Assembly (NCBI GenBank): GCA_934154805.1
Contig: CAKPGM010000011.1
Coordinates: forward strand, 1-57,564
DNA length: 57,564 nt
Source: an uncultured Clostridia bacterium
GTDB taxonomy: Bacteria > Bacillota > Clostridia > TANB77 > CAG-508
Reading direction: 5' to 3'
Part shown: piece by piece, positions 1 through 10,053 of the stretch
Position numbering within the stretch: position 1 is the first letter of the stretch
Layout of the letters: every line of letters starts with the position of its first letter
Notes under the pieces: model-generated
What the model saw: the letters and a program-made list of their open reading frames with translations, nothing else
The model's database searches: none
Told to the model about the DNA's origin: nothing
Program-made: the position numbers and the translations under genes

Positions 1-15
1 TATACCATTAATTAT

Positions 16-57
16 AGAAAAAAGGATGTCCACATTTAAAACGTTGTCTACATCCTT
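16..57 (-). terminator. Rho-independent terminator after secA
   Basis: An 8-bp stem (22-29 with 50-57) is followed, on the minus strand, by a run of six T residues (18-23). It lies about 95 bases past the secA stop and closes that transcription unit. Confidence 0.6.
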
Positions 58-151
58 ATTTTACTTAGGTTTTCACCGCATTACGTGGACAAGTTATAAA
101 ACTCGAACCAACTTACTAGTTTTCAAATTTTAAGTTTTTCCTTGTTTTATA

Positions 152-2899
152 TTACTTTCCACAGCAATTCTTATATTTTTTCCCCGAACCACAAGGACAA
201 GGGTCATTTCTACCAACTTTTGGTTCGTTGTTTACAACTGTTTTGTTCATTCCACCTTCTTTTTCAGATAGGTTTCCATCAACTAAGTTGATAGCTGTAT
301 CTTCAAGTCCTGCACCTGTTACTTTTGCTGTTTCAGTTCTTTGGATAGGACCTTCTTTTTTTCTTACATTTAATAATATTTTTACAACATCTGTTTTGAT
401 GTCTTCTATCATATCATCAAACATATCTGTTCCTTCAAGTCTGTATTGTACGACTGGATCTTTTTGTCCATAACCACGAAGTCCAATACCTTTCTTTAAT
501 TCGTCCATATTGTCTATATGATCCATCCATTTTTGGTCAACTATCTTAAGCATTACAACTCTTTCAAGTTCTCTTAGATTTTCTTCACCAAATTCTTTTT
601 CTTTTGCTTCATATATTTCATGTACTTTGTTTTGTAATTCTTCTATTACATCTTCTTGAGTGAAGTTGTCTGATTTTAAAGAATCTACTTCTGATATTCC
701 TAATGTATTTTGGATATCTTGTAGTAATGTTTCTTTGTTTACTGTTTCTCCTTCTACAAAGTGTGTTGCAACTACTAATTCTACAACTGAGTCCATCATC
801 TTAGAAATACTGTCTTTTAAGTTCTTTCCATCTAGAACTTCTCTTCTTTGAGCATATATTACAGTTCTTTGTACATTCATAACGTCATCGTATTGTAATA
901 CATTCTTTCTGATGCTGAAGTTTCTTCCTTCAACTTTCTTTTGAGCATTTTCAACAGCTCTTGAGATTGTTCTTGATTCTATTGGTAGATCTTCTGATGC
1001 TCCAAGTGTATTATATACTCTTGTTATCATATCTCCACCAAAGATTTTCATTAAATCATCGTCTAGTCCAATATAGAACCTTGATTCTCCTGGATCTCCC
1101 TGACGTCCACTACGTCCACGAAGCTGGTTATCGATTCTTCTTGATTCGTGTCTTTGTGTACCAATTATTTTTAGTCCACCGGCTTCAATAACTTTTTTCT
1201 TTTCTTCTTTGATTTCGTCTGCGTATTTTTTCTCTAATTCTGCAAATTTTGCTCTTGCTGCAAGTATTGCTTTGTTGTCTGTTTCGTTGTGAGCTATTGC
1301 TTCTTCTATTTCTTCATCTGAATATTTTAGCTTTTTCATTTCTTGTTTTGCTAAATATTCGCTATTTCCTCCAAGCATAATATCAGTACCACGACCAGCC
1401 ATGTTTGTTGCTATTGTAACAGCTCCATATTTACCAGCTTGTGCTATGATTTGAGCTTCTTTTTCGTGATATTTTGCGTTTAATACTTCGTGAGGAATTC
1501 CCTCTTTATCTAGTAATTTACTTAGTTTTTCTGATTTATCTATTGATACTGTACCAATTAATACTGGTTGTCCTTTGCTGTGTGCTTGCTTGATATCCTC
1601 TATAACTGCTTTGAATTTTACGTCTTCGTTTTTGTAGATAATGTCTGGATTATCTTTTCTGATCATTGGCTTGTTTGTAGGAATTTCTACAACATCTAAT
1701 TTGTATATTTCCTCAAATTCTGCTTCTTCTGTCATAGCAGTACCAGTCATACCTGATAATTTTTCGTACATTCTAAAGTAATTCTGGAATGTAATTGTAG
1801 CAAGTGTTTTAGATTCATCGTTTATTTTTACGTGCTCTTTTGCTTCTATTGCTTGATGTAATCCGTTGTTATATCTTCTTCCATACATAATTCTTCCAGT
1901 AAATTCATCTACAATAAGAACTTGTCCGTCTTTTACGATATAATCCTTATCTCTCTTCATTATTCCATTTGCGTGTAATGCTTGGTTTACATCATGTACT
2001 AATTCAGAGTTTTCTAGGTCGTTAAAGTTTTCTAAGTTAAATTCTTGCTCTGCCTTCTTTATACCTTTTTGTGTAAGTGTTGCAGATTTTGATTTTAAGT
2101 CTACTATATAATCGTATTTTTCGTTATCTTCACTTTGCTCTAGATCTTTGTCGTCTTCTTCTATGATTATTTTTGGTTGTAGTTTTTTTACAAAACGATC
2201 AGCTTTTTGATATAGATTTGAAGATTCTGCTCCTCTACCAGATATAATAAGAGGTGTACGAGCCTCATCAATTAAGATACTGTCTATCTCGTCTACGATA
2301 GCATATTTTAGTTTTCTTTGTACTAATTGGTTCTTGTATATAACCATATTATCTCTTAGATAATCAAATCCAAATTCATTATTTGTTCCATATGTAACAT
2401 CGCATCCATAAGCAACTTGTTTTTCTGCTGGATTCATTCCTGCTATAACTAATCCTACTGAAAGACCTAAGAATTTGTATAGTTTGCCCATCCATTCACT
2501 ATCTCTTTTTGCTAGGTAGTCGTTAACTGTTATAACATGAACGCCTTCGCCTGTTAATGCATTTAAATATACTGGAAGTGTTGCAACAAGTGTCTTTCCT
2601 TCACCTGTTTTCATTTCTGCAATTCTTCCTTGATGTAAGATTATTCCACCTATTAATTGTACATCAAAATGACGCATTCCTAATACTCTTTTAGAAGCTT
2701 CTCTTACTACTGCAAATGCTTCTGGTAATATATCATCAAGAGTTTTACCATTTTTTAATTGTTCTTTGAAATAAGGAGTTTTTGCGATTAATTCGCTATC
2801 AGATAATTTAGAAATTTCATCTTCTAAACTATTTATCTTTGCTACTATTGGCATTACTCTTTTTACTTCTTTTTCACTATATGTCTTAAATAATCCCAT
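152..2899 (-). CDS. secA: Protein translocase ATPase SecA
   Basis: SecA is the motor ATPase that pushes preproteins through SecYEG. The 915-residue protein has the Walker A GEGKT near residue 100, the DEID Walker B box near 205, the preprotein cross-linking and helical wing regions, and ends in a SEC-C zinc motif (CPCGSGKKYKNCC). Length is normal for the long Gram-positive form. The start has AAAGGATG about 9 bases upstream. It has its own promoter (2940-2968) although it follows a tightly packed gene run. No anomaly seen. Confidence 0.98.
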   Translation of the reverse strand: MGLFKTYSEKEVKRVMPIVAKINSLEDEISKLSDSELIAKTPYFKEQLKNGKTLDDILPEAFAVVREASKRVLGMRHFDVQLIGGIILHQGRIAEMKTGEGKTLVATLPVYLNALTGEGVHVITVNDYLAKRDSEWMGKLYKFLGLSVGLVIAGMNPAEKQVAYGCDVTYGTNNEFGFDYLRDNMVIYKNQLVQRKLKYAIVDEIDSILIDEARTPLIISGRGAESSNLYQKADRFVKKLQPKIIIEEDDKDLEQSEDNEKYDYIVDLKSKSATLTQKGIKKAEQEFNLENFNDLENSELVHDVNQALHANGIMKRDKDYIVKDGQVLIVDEFTGRIMYGRRYNNGLHQAIEAKEHVKINDESKTLATITFQNYFRMYEKLSGMTGTAMTEEAEFEEIYKLDVVEIPTNKPMIRKDNPDIIYKNEDVKFKAVIEDIKQAHSKGQPVLIGTVSIDKSEKLSKLLDKEGIPHEVLNAKYHEKEAQIIAQAGKYGAVTIATNMAGRGTDIMLGGNSEYLAKQEMKKLKYSDEEIEEAIAHNETDNKAILAARAKFAELEKKYADEIKEEKKKVIEAGGLKIIGTQRHESRRIDNQLRGRSGRQGDPGESRFYIGLDDDLMKIFGGDMITRVYNTLGASEDLPIESRTISRAVENAQKKVEGRNFSIRKNVLQYDDVMNVQRTVIYAQRREVLDGKNLKDSISKMMDSVVELVVATHFVEGETVNKETLLQDIQNTLGISEVDSLKSDNFTQEDVIEELQNKVHEIYEAKEKEFGEENLRELERVVMLKIVDQKWMDHIDNMDELKKGIGLRGYGQKDPVVQYRLEGTDMFDDMIEDIKTDVVKILLNVRKKEGPIQRTETAKVTGAGLEDTAINLVDGNLSEKEGGMNKTVVNNEPKVGRNDPCPCGSGKKYKNCCGK

Positions 2900-2939
2900 T
2901 TATATTCATCCTTTCGACTGTTGTAGATTTTACCTTGTT

Positions 2940-2968
2940 ATTATATTACGAAAACTCATATTTAGCAA
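2940..2968 (-). promoter_or_regulatory. secA promoter
   Basis: On the minus strand TTGCTA (2963-2968), a 17-base spacer and TATAAT (2940-2945) lie about 40 bases before the secA start, so secA can be transcribed apart from the genes upstream. Confidence 0.7.
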
Positions 2969-2975
2969 GACTTTT

Positions 2976-3167
2976 CTACTTAATTATATATATTATTCCT
3001 AATCCAACAAGAGAAATAATTATACCTGATATTTTTAGTATCTTTGTTGTTTCATTAACTTCTCCTGAACTAAAGCTTTTAGTTGCAATTTTTCTTGCAT
3101 CATATAACATAGTTACTCCAACCATAATGATTAGAGCTCCTAGTAATATTAAAATCAATTTTCCCAT
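2976..3167 (-). CDS. Small two-helix membrane protein
   Basis: A 63-residue protein with two hydrophobic helices (about residues 3-20 and 43-62) joined by a polar loop containing basic and acidic residues (DARKIATKSFSSGE). AAAGGATG precedes the ATG by about 6 bases, and the gene sits 12 bases after the aldose-epimerase-like gene, so it is very likely translated. I do not recognise a named family. Small integral membrane proteins of this form are common next to sec genes, but a link to SecA is only positional. Confidence 0.75.
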   Translation of the reverse strand: MGKLILILLGALIIMVGVTMLYDARKIATKSFSSGEVNETTKILKISGIIISLVGLGIIYIIK

Positions 3168-3179
3168 TTTTACATCCTT

Positions 3180-4052
3180 TTAATTAAAAAATTCTACTGT
3201 GAATCTGCAATCAAATTCTTTCTTAGGTGCAAGTGTCAATATATCTGTTTTTTGTGCAAATACTCCAGTTGCTTTAATATTATCTGCAGTTGAGTACCAA
3301 GGCTCAATACAGATAAATGGTGCTCTTGGTTTTGACCAAACAGCAAGATATGGAAATCCCTCGAAATCCATTGTAAGTAATGTTTTATTTCCCGTTTTTT
3401 GTTTTAAACTGATTTTATGCGATGTTATACCTTTCATTATCAATGCATCATTTTTGAAAGTGTTACCATCGATTGGAATTCTTCTTGAATCTGACATAAC
3501 ATTTTTTGCATATTCAGTGCCCACTAATCCGTCTACCAAATATAAAAAGTGTATTTTCTCTTCGTCTTCTTCAAATTCCAAAAAATATTCTTTATCTAAT
3601 AATGCTTTTTGGTCAATTTTAAATGCAGGATGTCCTCCTATTCCAAAAGGCATATTGTTATCGCCCTCATTTACTACCTTGTATATTGTAGTTAGTTTGT
3701 TTCCATCTGTTCTGTATGTAATGTACAGAGCAAAGTCAAATGGATATTTTACCAAGGTGCTTGGGTTACTTCTAAGCACGTATGAATGAAAGTCATTTAA
3801 TTTTGTTATCGGTTCAAATTCCATATCTCTGGCAAAACCATGCTGAAACATCTCATATGTTTTGCCATTGATAATAGTTTTATTTTGCTTTAGTTTTCCG
3901 ACTATAGGGAAAAGCACTGGGAAATGCCTTTTCCAATATACTTTTCCATTTTCATCTATGCAGTCTTGTCCTTGGTGAATTTTTTCTATTCCATCTAGTT
4001 TGTAGCTTATTAGCTCTCCACCCAGTCTGGAAGTTAGCATTTGACTTTGCAT
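3180..4052 (-). CDS. Aldose 1-epimerase family protein (LacX/YeaD-like)
   Basis: A 290-residue cytosolic protein of the galactose mutarotase superfamily, expected to interconvert anomers of a hexose or hexose phosphate. It shows the family opening (SRLGGELISYKLDG), the QHGFARDMEF segment carrying the conserved His, and the GGHPAF motif. Length fits the LacX-like group. It lies 23 bases after galE, which supports a role in galactose or UDP-sugar handling. Substrate is not certain from sequence. Confidence 0.85.
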   Translation of the reverse strand: MQSQMLTSRLGGELISYKLDGIEKIHQGQDCIDENGKVYWKRHFPVLFPIVGKLKQNKTIINGKTYEMFQHGFARDMEFEPITKLNDFHSYVLRSNPSTLVKYPFDFALYITYRTDGNKLTTIYKVVNEGDNNMPFGIGGHPAFKIDQKALLDKEYFLEFEEDEEKIHFLYLVDGLVGTEYAKNVMSDSRRIPIDGNTFKNDALIMKGITSHKISLKQKTGNKTLLTMDFEGFPYLAVWSKPRAPFICIEPWYSTADNIKATGVFAQKTDILTLAPKKEFDCRFTVEFFN

Positions 4053-4075
4053 AAAACCTACTCCTTCACATTAAA

Positions 4076-5083
4076 TTAATTTTCTTTATGAATCATATAA
4101 TTCCAAGAGTCTTGACACATCTCTTTAATTCCTTTTTCTGCTGACCATCCCAATTCTTCTTTAGCTTTTTTAGGATCAGAATAGCAAGTTGCAATATCCC
4201 CTGGTCTTCTATCTACTATTTTGTATGGTATCTTTCTTCCTGTTACTTCTTCAAAAGATTTTACCATATCTAATACACTGTATCCTACTCCTGTTCCTAG
4301 ATTATATATATATAATCCTTTTCCCTCTTTATCTAATTTATTTAATGCATATATATGTCCTTTTGCTAAGTCTACTACATGTATGTAATCTCTAACTCCC
4401 GTTCCATCTGGAGTGTCATAATCGTTACCAAATACTGATAATTCTTTTAATTCTCCTGTTGCAACTCTTGCAACATATGGCATTAAGTTGTTTGGTATTC
4501 CCTGTGGTTCTTCTCCTATTAGTCCACTTTCATGAGCTCCAACAGGATTAAAATATCTTAATATACATATGTCCCAACTGTTATCAGATTTATACAAATC
4601 TTCTAATATTCTTTCTATAAATAGTTTTGATGTTCCATAAGGGTTTGTTGTTCCCCCTACTTTGCAGTCTTCTGTTATTGGAATCACTTCTGGATCGCCA
4701 TAAACAGTTGCTGAAGAACTAAATACAAATTTCTTTACATTATATTTTTTCATAGTTTCTAGAAGTACAATACATCCAGACACATTGTTTTCATAGTATT
4801 CCAATGGTTTTAATATAGATTCTCCAACAGCTTTATATCCAGCAAAATTCATTACAGAATCTATTTGATTTTCTTCAAATACTTTTTCTAGTTTTTCTCT
4901 ATCTAAATAGTTTATTTCGTAAAATTTAAAATCCTTATTTGTTATCTTTCTAATAGCATCTAAAACTTCTGGTTTGCTGTTATAAAAATTATCTAATATA
5001 ACAACTTCTTTTCCTTCATTTAATAATTCTACTACTGTATGAGCTCCAATATATCCAGCTCCTCCTGTTACTAATATAGCCAT
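4076..5083 (-). CDS. galE: UDP-glucose 4-epimerase GalE
   Basis: Extended short-chain dehydrogenase that interconverts UDP-glucose and UDP-galactose using bound NAD. The N-terminus has the Rossmann motif GGAGYIG, then SSSATVYG and the catalytic YGTSK, and a C-terminal sugar-binding half. I place the start at the ATG at 5083 (MAILVTGG), because GGAGAGG lies just before it inside the end of the upstream gene; a start at 5101 would add six residues without a site. It supplies UDP-galactose for the surface-polymer genes further along the window. Confidence 0.95.
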   Translation of the reverse strand: MAILVTGGAGYIGAHTVVELLNEGKEVVILDNFYNSKPEVLDAIRKITNKDFKFYEINYLDREKLEKVFEENQIDSVMNFAGYKAVGESILKPLEYYENNVSGCIVLLETMKKYNVKKFVFSSSATVYGDPEVIPITEDCKVGGTTNPYGTSKLFIERILEDLYKSDNSWDICILRYFNPVGAHESGLIGEEPQGIPNNLMPYVARVATGELKELSVFGNDYDTPDGTGVRDYIHVVDLAKGHIYALNKLDKEGKGLYIYNLGTGVGYSVLDMVKSFEEVTGRKIPYKIVDRRPGDIATCYSDPKKAKEELGWSAEKGIKEMCQDSWNYMIHKEN

Positions 5084-5084
5084 A

Positions 5085-6686
5085 TTATTCCTCTCCTTCA
5101 ATTTCTAATATTTCAACTTCTTCAATTCCTGGAGTGTTTCCATAGATTAATCCTATAAATAATTCTCCTCCTGTTGCAGATCTCTCAGCTCTTCCTCCAC
5201 CTCCAGTCTTACAAGAGTTACATTTTTTTGTCATATCTTCATTTCTATGGATCTTCCTACCAAACGAATTAACAAAGCCATTATTTTCACAATAATCTAT
5301 AATTGAGTTTGCTTCTAAGTTTCCGCAAATTCCTCCCATCATTATTAATGTATCTTCTGTAGAGTGTATATTGCCATAGTTTTTTGAAGTAACTATCTTC
5401 GAATCAGAATAGTTAACTCCAGATACACCTCCGATATAGATTGTATTTGCTTTAGTTCCACTAATCTTTGAAAGTTCTCCATCATTTCTGCTTAAAGAAA
5501 TAGATCCTTTGTTTTGAGCTGCTATCCCAGCGATATAAGTTAGTCCTTTTACCTTTCCTGTATTCTTACAATTTTCTATAGTTGTATTATCAAGTATACC
5601 AACTATTCCTCCAGCTATCTCAGTATCATCTGATTCTGTTTTTAGGTTGCTTATATCCCCAGTGTTAATGCAAGCTATAATTTCTCCAGTTGATGTTCCT
5701 ACTATACCTCCCACTAATTTTCCTTCCAATTTTCCATTGTTAGTGCAATTAGTTATTTTTCCTTTTTCATTAATAGCTACAATTCCTGCTGTATATTGTT
5801 CTGTATTCTCTAATTCATTTATATAGCCATTGTTAGTACAGTTTGTTATTACTCCACTGTTTTCACTATCTCCAGAGTTCACATTTTTAGCAACAATACC
5901 CGCTTTTAAATAATTTGCTGTTATATCAACATCACTAGAGCTATCTAATATTGTTCCTGTATTTTCTCCAACTATTCCGGCAACTGTAATTGTATTGTTT
6001 GCATTCTCAGTATTTGCTACTATTTCTCCTTCTACTTTGCATTTTTGTATGGTCCCAGAATTTTTACCAGCAATAACACCAATATCGACTGTTTTTCCCT
6101 CTACATTTGGGATGAAAATTTTAGCAACCACTTTCAAATCTTGTATTGTTCCAGAATTGTTGCGAAATAATCCTATAGAATCTACAACTTGGTCCTCTGG
6201 CACATCCATTAATAGGTTATTTATAGTCTTTCCATTTCCATTGAAATTTCCTTCAAAAACTATTTCTTTGTTATCTTTTTCTTTTTTGTTGTTTTTTTCA
6301 ACTTTAATAAATACTTTTCCGGTTGTTAATTCTTGTTTAATGTTATCTATTTGTCCATCATTATTTAAATCTCCAAAAGAGGTATCTTGAGTATTTAAAT
6401 AAGAATTATCATCTTGAAAATCCAAAGAAGTATTTAGTATAAAGTATTGGTCTTTATAACTTTCACCTTGATTTAAATTTATAAAGAAAGTAATTAGATC
6501 CTCTACTTTTGATATTTGATACGCATCTTCTTTTGTTCCAGTTCCTGAAAATTTATTTTCAATTGGTGTAACTTTGTTTTTTCTAATTACATCTTTTAGT
6601 ACTATTACAGCAATAACTGTAACAATCGTTACAACAATAAAAATTAAAATTTGAAATATACTAATACTAATTCTTTTTGTCTTCAT
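5085..6686 (-). CDS. GLUG-repeat surface protein with N-terminal membrane anchor
   Basis: A 533-residue protein with an N-terminal hydrophobic helix (about residues 9-32), a GTGTKEDAYQISKVEDL unit typical of GLUG-type surface proteins, a short DLNNDGQID calcium-loop-like stretch, and then repeated GIVG/GENTGTI-type units that should fold as a beta-helix. The C-terminus is odd: a Cys-x2-Cys and GGGG stretch (CNSCKTGGGG) followed by an acidic tail. It is likely extracellular. The neighbouring transglycosylase and galE suggest envelope work, but the ligand is unknown. Confidence 0.8.
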   Translation of the reverse strand: MKTKRISISIFQILIFIVVTIVTVIAVIVLKDVIRKNKVTPIENKFSGTGTKEDAYQISKVEDLITFFINLNQGESYKDQYFILNTSLDFQDDNSYLNTQDTSFGDLNNDGQIDNIKQELTTGKVFIKVEKNNKKEKDNKEIVFEGNFNGNGKTINNLLMDVPEDQVVDSIGLFRNNSGTIQDLKVVAKIFIPNVEGKTVDIGVIAGKNSGTIQKCKVEGEIVANTENANNTITVAGIVGENTGTILDSSSDVDITANYLKAGIVAKNVNSGDSENSGVITNCTNNGYINELENTEQYTAGIVAINEKGKITNCTNNGKLEGKLVGGIVGTSTGEIIACINTGDISNLKTESDDTEIAGGIVGILDNTTIENCKNTGKVKGLTYIAGIAAQNKGSISLSRNDGELSKISGTKANTIYIGGVSGVNYSDSKIVTSKNYGNIHSTEDTLIMMGGICGNLEANSIIDYCENNGFVNSFGRKIHRNEDMTKKCNSCKTGGGGRAERSATGGELFIGLIYGNTPGIEEVEILEIEGEE

Positions 6687-6704
6687 ATAAGTTCTCCTTT
6701 TTAT

Positions 6705-7280
6705 TTATTCATTAGTGTTCTTTTCTAAATGTTGATATATTTTATAATTTCTTATAATCTTGCGCACATACATATTTGTTTCTTTATATGGTATGTTTTC
6801 AATATCGCTTCCATCTTCTTTTATTATACCATTTTGTATCCATTCTCTCACAGTACCAATTCCTGCGTTGTATGCAGTTAATGCTAATAATATGTTGCCA
6901 TTATATAATTTTAATAATTCGGAATAATACTTAGTTCCAATCATAATATTTTTTTCTGGATCGAATAATGTTTCTTCCATTATTGGTTCGTCTATTTTAT
7001 TTGCTATCTCTATAGCTGTCGAGTCCATTACTTGCATAAGCCCCTTTGCTTTGCTGGTAGACTTGGCATCTTTGTTAAAGTTGCTTTCCGCTTTTATTAT
7101 AGAAAATATTAAAAGCGGATCTATATTATATTCTTTTGCGTATTTTTCTACATATTCTTGATATTCTTTCTGGTATAACTTATTTAAAATTATATTTTCG
7201 ACATTTAATGTTTTTAACACTATTATTAATAATAACAATATTGCTATTACAATAAGTATAATTTTATATGTCTTTTTCAA
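6705..7280 (-). CDS. Membrane-anchored lytic transglycosylase (SLT domain)
   Basis: A 191-residue protein with one N-terminal transmembrane helix (residues 5-24) and a soluble lytic transglycosylase domain. The catalytic Glu is in IIKAESNF, followed by KGLMQVMDSTA and the LTAYNAGIGTVREW motif. It should cleave peptidoglycan glycan strands at the membrane surface, for wall turnover or secretion passage. Gap to the downstream GLUG gene is 18 bases, so the two are probably co-expressed. Confidence 0.93.
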   Translation of the reverse strand: MKKTYKIILIVIAILLLLIIVLKTLNVENIILNKLYQKEYQEYVEKYAKEYNIDPLLIFSIIKAESNFNKDAKSTSKAKGLMQVMDSTAIEIANKIDEPIMEETLFDPEKNIMIGTKYYSELLKLYNGNILLALTAYNAGIGTVREWIQNGIIKEDGSDIENIPYKETNMYVRKIIRNYKIYQHLEKNTNE

Positions 7281-7309
7281 AATATTTTCTCCTTGTAAAA
7301 CTCTTTTGT

Positions 7310-10033
7310 TTATTTTACTTCATACCAACTTGTTCCTTCTGAAAGTTCAACTTCTAGTGGTACAGATAGTTTCATTGCACCCTCCATAGAATCTTTTAGT
7401 ATCTGCTTAGCTTTTTCTTTATCTTGAAGTCCAACTTCCAATAATAATTCGTCGTGTATTTGCAATATAATTTTAGCATTAATTTTGCTTTCTTGCAATG
7501 CTTTGTTTACATTTATCATTGCAATTTTCATAATATCCGCTGCAGTTCCTTGTATAGGTGTATTCATTGCTACTCTATTTCCAAATTGTCTTACCATATA
7601 GTTGCTAGATTTTATTTCTGGAATATATCTTCTTCTTCCAAATAATGTTTCAACATATCCTTTTTGCTTTGCACTTTCAACTATATCATCCATAAAGTGT
7701 TTTATTCCACTATATTTTTCTAGATATTGCTGTATATATTCTTTAGCTTTTTTATTGCTTACTCCTATTTGATTTGCTAATCCAAAATCACTTATTCCAT
7801 AAACTATTCCAAAGTTTACAGCCTTTGCTGAAGATCTTTGTTCTTTTGTTACTTCATCAATTGGAATGTTGAACACTTTAGAAGCAGCCTGCTTATGGAT
7901 ATCTTCACCGTGGTTAAAAGCATATATCATATTCTCGTCTTGAGAAATATGGGCTAACACTCTTAATTCTATTTGCGAGTAATCCGCATCTATATATATG
8001 TTTCCTTCTGCTGGTTTGAACGCTTTTCTTATTTGTTTTCCTAGTTCTGTTTTAGTTGGAATATTTTGCAAGTTTGGTTCTGTACTGCTTATTCTTCCTG
8101 TTGCTGTAATTGTTTGATGAAAACTTGAGTGTATTTTGTGCGTATTGATATTTATATATGGAATTAATCCTTCTACATATGTTGAATTTAGTTTCATTAA
8201 CGTTCTATACTCTAGTATTTTTTCTATTATAGGATGTTGACCTTTTAATTTTTCTAGCACATCAACATCTGTGGTATAACCATTCTTTGTTTTCTTGTAT
8301 ACTGGTAATTGTAGCTTTTCAAATAATATTTTTCCTAGTTGTTGGTGAGAATTAATGTTAAATTCTTCTCCTGCTAAGTTATATATTTCATCTGTTAATG
8401 TTTGAAGTTGAGCTTTTAATTCGGTACCAAAGCTCTTTAATTCTTCTTCGTCTACATACATTCCATTATATTGCATATCAGCAAGAATCTGTGCTAATGG
8501 CATCTCTATGTTATTAAATAAAGATATAGCTCCCGCTTCTTCCAGCCTCTTTATCGTAACTTCTTGAAGTTTTGCTATAATATAGCACATAAATGAATTT
8601 TTATATTTCTCTTTCTTTAACTCCTCTTCATTGTCTGTATTAGTATCAAATAAATTTAATTGTGCACTATTAGACTTGTTAGAATCTTCAAACTCATTTT
8701 CCATATATTCTTCTATGTCTATATCTAGATATTTTTTAGCCATTTCATCTATTGTATTCTTGTCAGTAGGATTTAAGTTGTATCCAGCTATTTCTGCATC
8801 ATATTTAATATTATTATATTCTATTTCATCTTGTTTAAGTAAAATATAATCTGTTTTCACCTTATAACTTGCTTTTTCTATTTGAGAATCTTCAAATAAA
8901 TCTTTTAACATTATTACATCTATGTTCTTTGAATAATACACTATATTTGTTTTTCTGTCATATGCACTAATAGATTTAATACTCTCGTTTATTATCGAAC
9001 CATTTGTTTGCATTTTCTCTTTTTCAAAGTAGTATATAAGTTCCTTACTTTCTTTAGCTCCTTCTAGTATCTTCTTTATATCCGCTTCTTCTATTTTAAA
9101 CAAATCATCTATTTTTTTATTAACTTTTGCTGTTCCTAAACCATTTAAATCAAATCTTTCAATAAATCTATTAAATCTAAGCTCTTTAAATTTATTAGTT
9201 ACTGCTTCTTTGTCCCAATCTTTTACGGCTAGATTTCTTATTTCTACATCTAATGGGGCATCTAATAATATTGTTCCAAGTGTTCTTGAAAGAATAGCTG
9301 AATCCTTATTATTAGTTAATTTTTCTTTTAGTGCTCCCTTTATTGTAGTATCTCCGTTCTCTAATTCTTCATACAATTTGTCTATGTTTTGATATTCTTT
9401 TATAAGCTTTAATGCTGTCTTTTCTCCGACGCCTGGTACTCCTGGAATATTATCAGAGGTATCTCCCATTAACCCTTTTACCTGTATTAATTGTACTGGT
9501 TTTATTCCATACTCTTCTTCTATTTTTGCTTCGTCATAATCTTCTGTTTCAGTTTTTCCCATTTTAGTTCTTGGAATTCTAATAGTGATATTCTTACTTG
9601 CAAGTTGGAAAGTATCTCTATCTCCTGAAAGGATAGTTGTTTTTATTCCTTCTTTTTCTGCCAGTTTTGATACTGTTCCTAGCACATCATCTGCTTCATA
9701 TCCTTCCTTCTCTATTATGGTAATATTCATATCTCTTAATATTTCTTTAATAATAGGCATTTGCTGAGCTAGTTCTTCCGGCATTGCATGTCTTGTTCCC
9801 TTGTATTCTTTATACATATTGTGTCTGTGAGTTGGTGCTTTTAAATCAAATGCAACTGCTATATATTCTGGCTCTAAATCTTCTAATTCTTTAAACAATA
9901 TTGATAAAAAGCCATATATTGCATTTGTATATGTACCATCAGCTGACATTAGTGCCTTAGTATTCATTATGCCATAAAAAGCCCTATTCATTATGCTATT
10001 TCCATCTATTATTAATAATCTATTACTCTTCAA
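7310..10033 (-). CDS. polA: DNA polymerase I
   Basis: A 907-residue family A polymerase. Residues 1-290 form the 5'-3' exonuclease (GNSIMNRAFYG; DNIPGVPGVGEKTA). The middle 300-480 is a degenerate 3'-5' exonuclease domain without the DxE metal-binding motif, so proofreading is probably absent, as in many Gram-positive Pol I enzymes. The C-terminal polymerase has motif A (DADYSQIELRVLAH), motif B (RSSAKAVNFGIVYG) and motif C (QIHDELLLEV). It removes RNA primers and fills repair gaps. Confidence 0.97.
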   Translation of the reverse strand: MKSNRLLIIDGNSIMNRAFYGIMNTKALMSADGTYTNAIYGFLSILFKELEDLEPEYIAVAFDLKAPTHRHNMYKEYKGTRHAMPEELAQQMPIIKEILRDMNITIIEKEGYEADDVLGTVSKLAEKEGIKTTILSGDRDTFQLASKNITIRIPRTKMGKTETEDYDEAKIEEEYGIKPVQLIQVKGLMGDTSDNIPGVPGVGEKTALKLIKEYQNIDKLYEELENGDTTIKGALKEKLTNNKDSAILSRTLGTILLDAPLDVEIRNLAVKDWDKEAVTNKFKELRFNRFIERFDLNGLGTAKVNKKIDDLFKIEEADIKKILEGAKESKELIYYFEKEKMQTNGSIINESIKSISAYDRKTNIVYYSKNIDVIMLKDLFEDSQIEKASYKVKTDYILLKQDEIEYNNIKYDAEIAGYNLNPTDKNTIDEMAKKYLDIDIEEYMENEFEDSNKSNSAQLNLFDTNTDNEEELKKEKYKNSFMCYIIAKLQEVTIKRLEEAGAISLFNNIEMPLAQILADMQYNGMYVDEEELKSFGTELKAQLQTLTDEIYNLAGEEFNINSHQQLGKILFEKLQLPVYKKTKNGYTTDVDVLEKLKGQHPIIEKILEYRTLMKLNSTYVEGLIPYININTHKIHSSFHQTITATGRISSTEPNLQNIPTKTELGKQIRKAFKPAEGNIYIDADYSQIELRVLAHISQDENMIYAFNHGEDIHKQAASKVFNIPIDEVTKEQRSSAKAVNFGIVYGISDFGLANQIGVSNKKAKEYIQQYLEKYSGIKHFMDDIVESAKQKGYVETLFGRRRYIPEIKSSNYMVRQFGNRVAMNTPIQGTAADIMKIAMINVNKALQESKINAKIILQIHDELLLEVGLQDKEKAKQILKDSMEGAMKLSVPLEVELSEGTSWYEVK

Positions 10034-10053
10034 AATTGTACCTCTTTCTTTAA

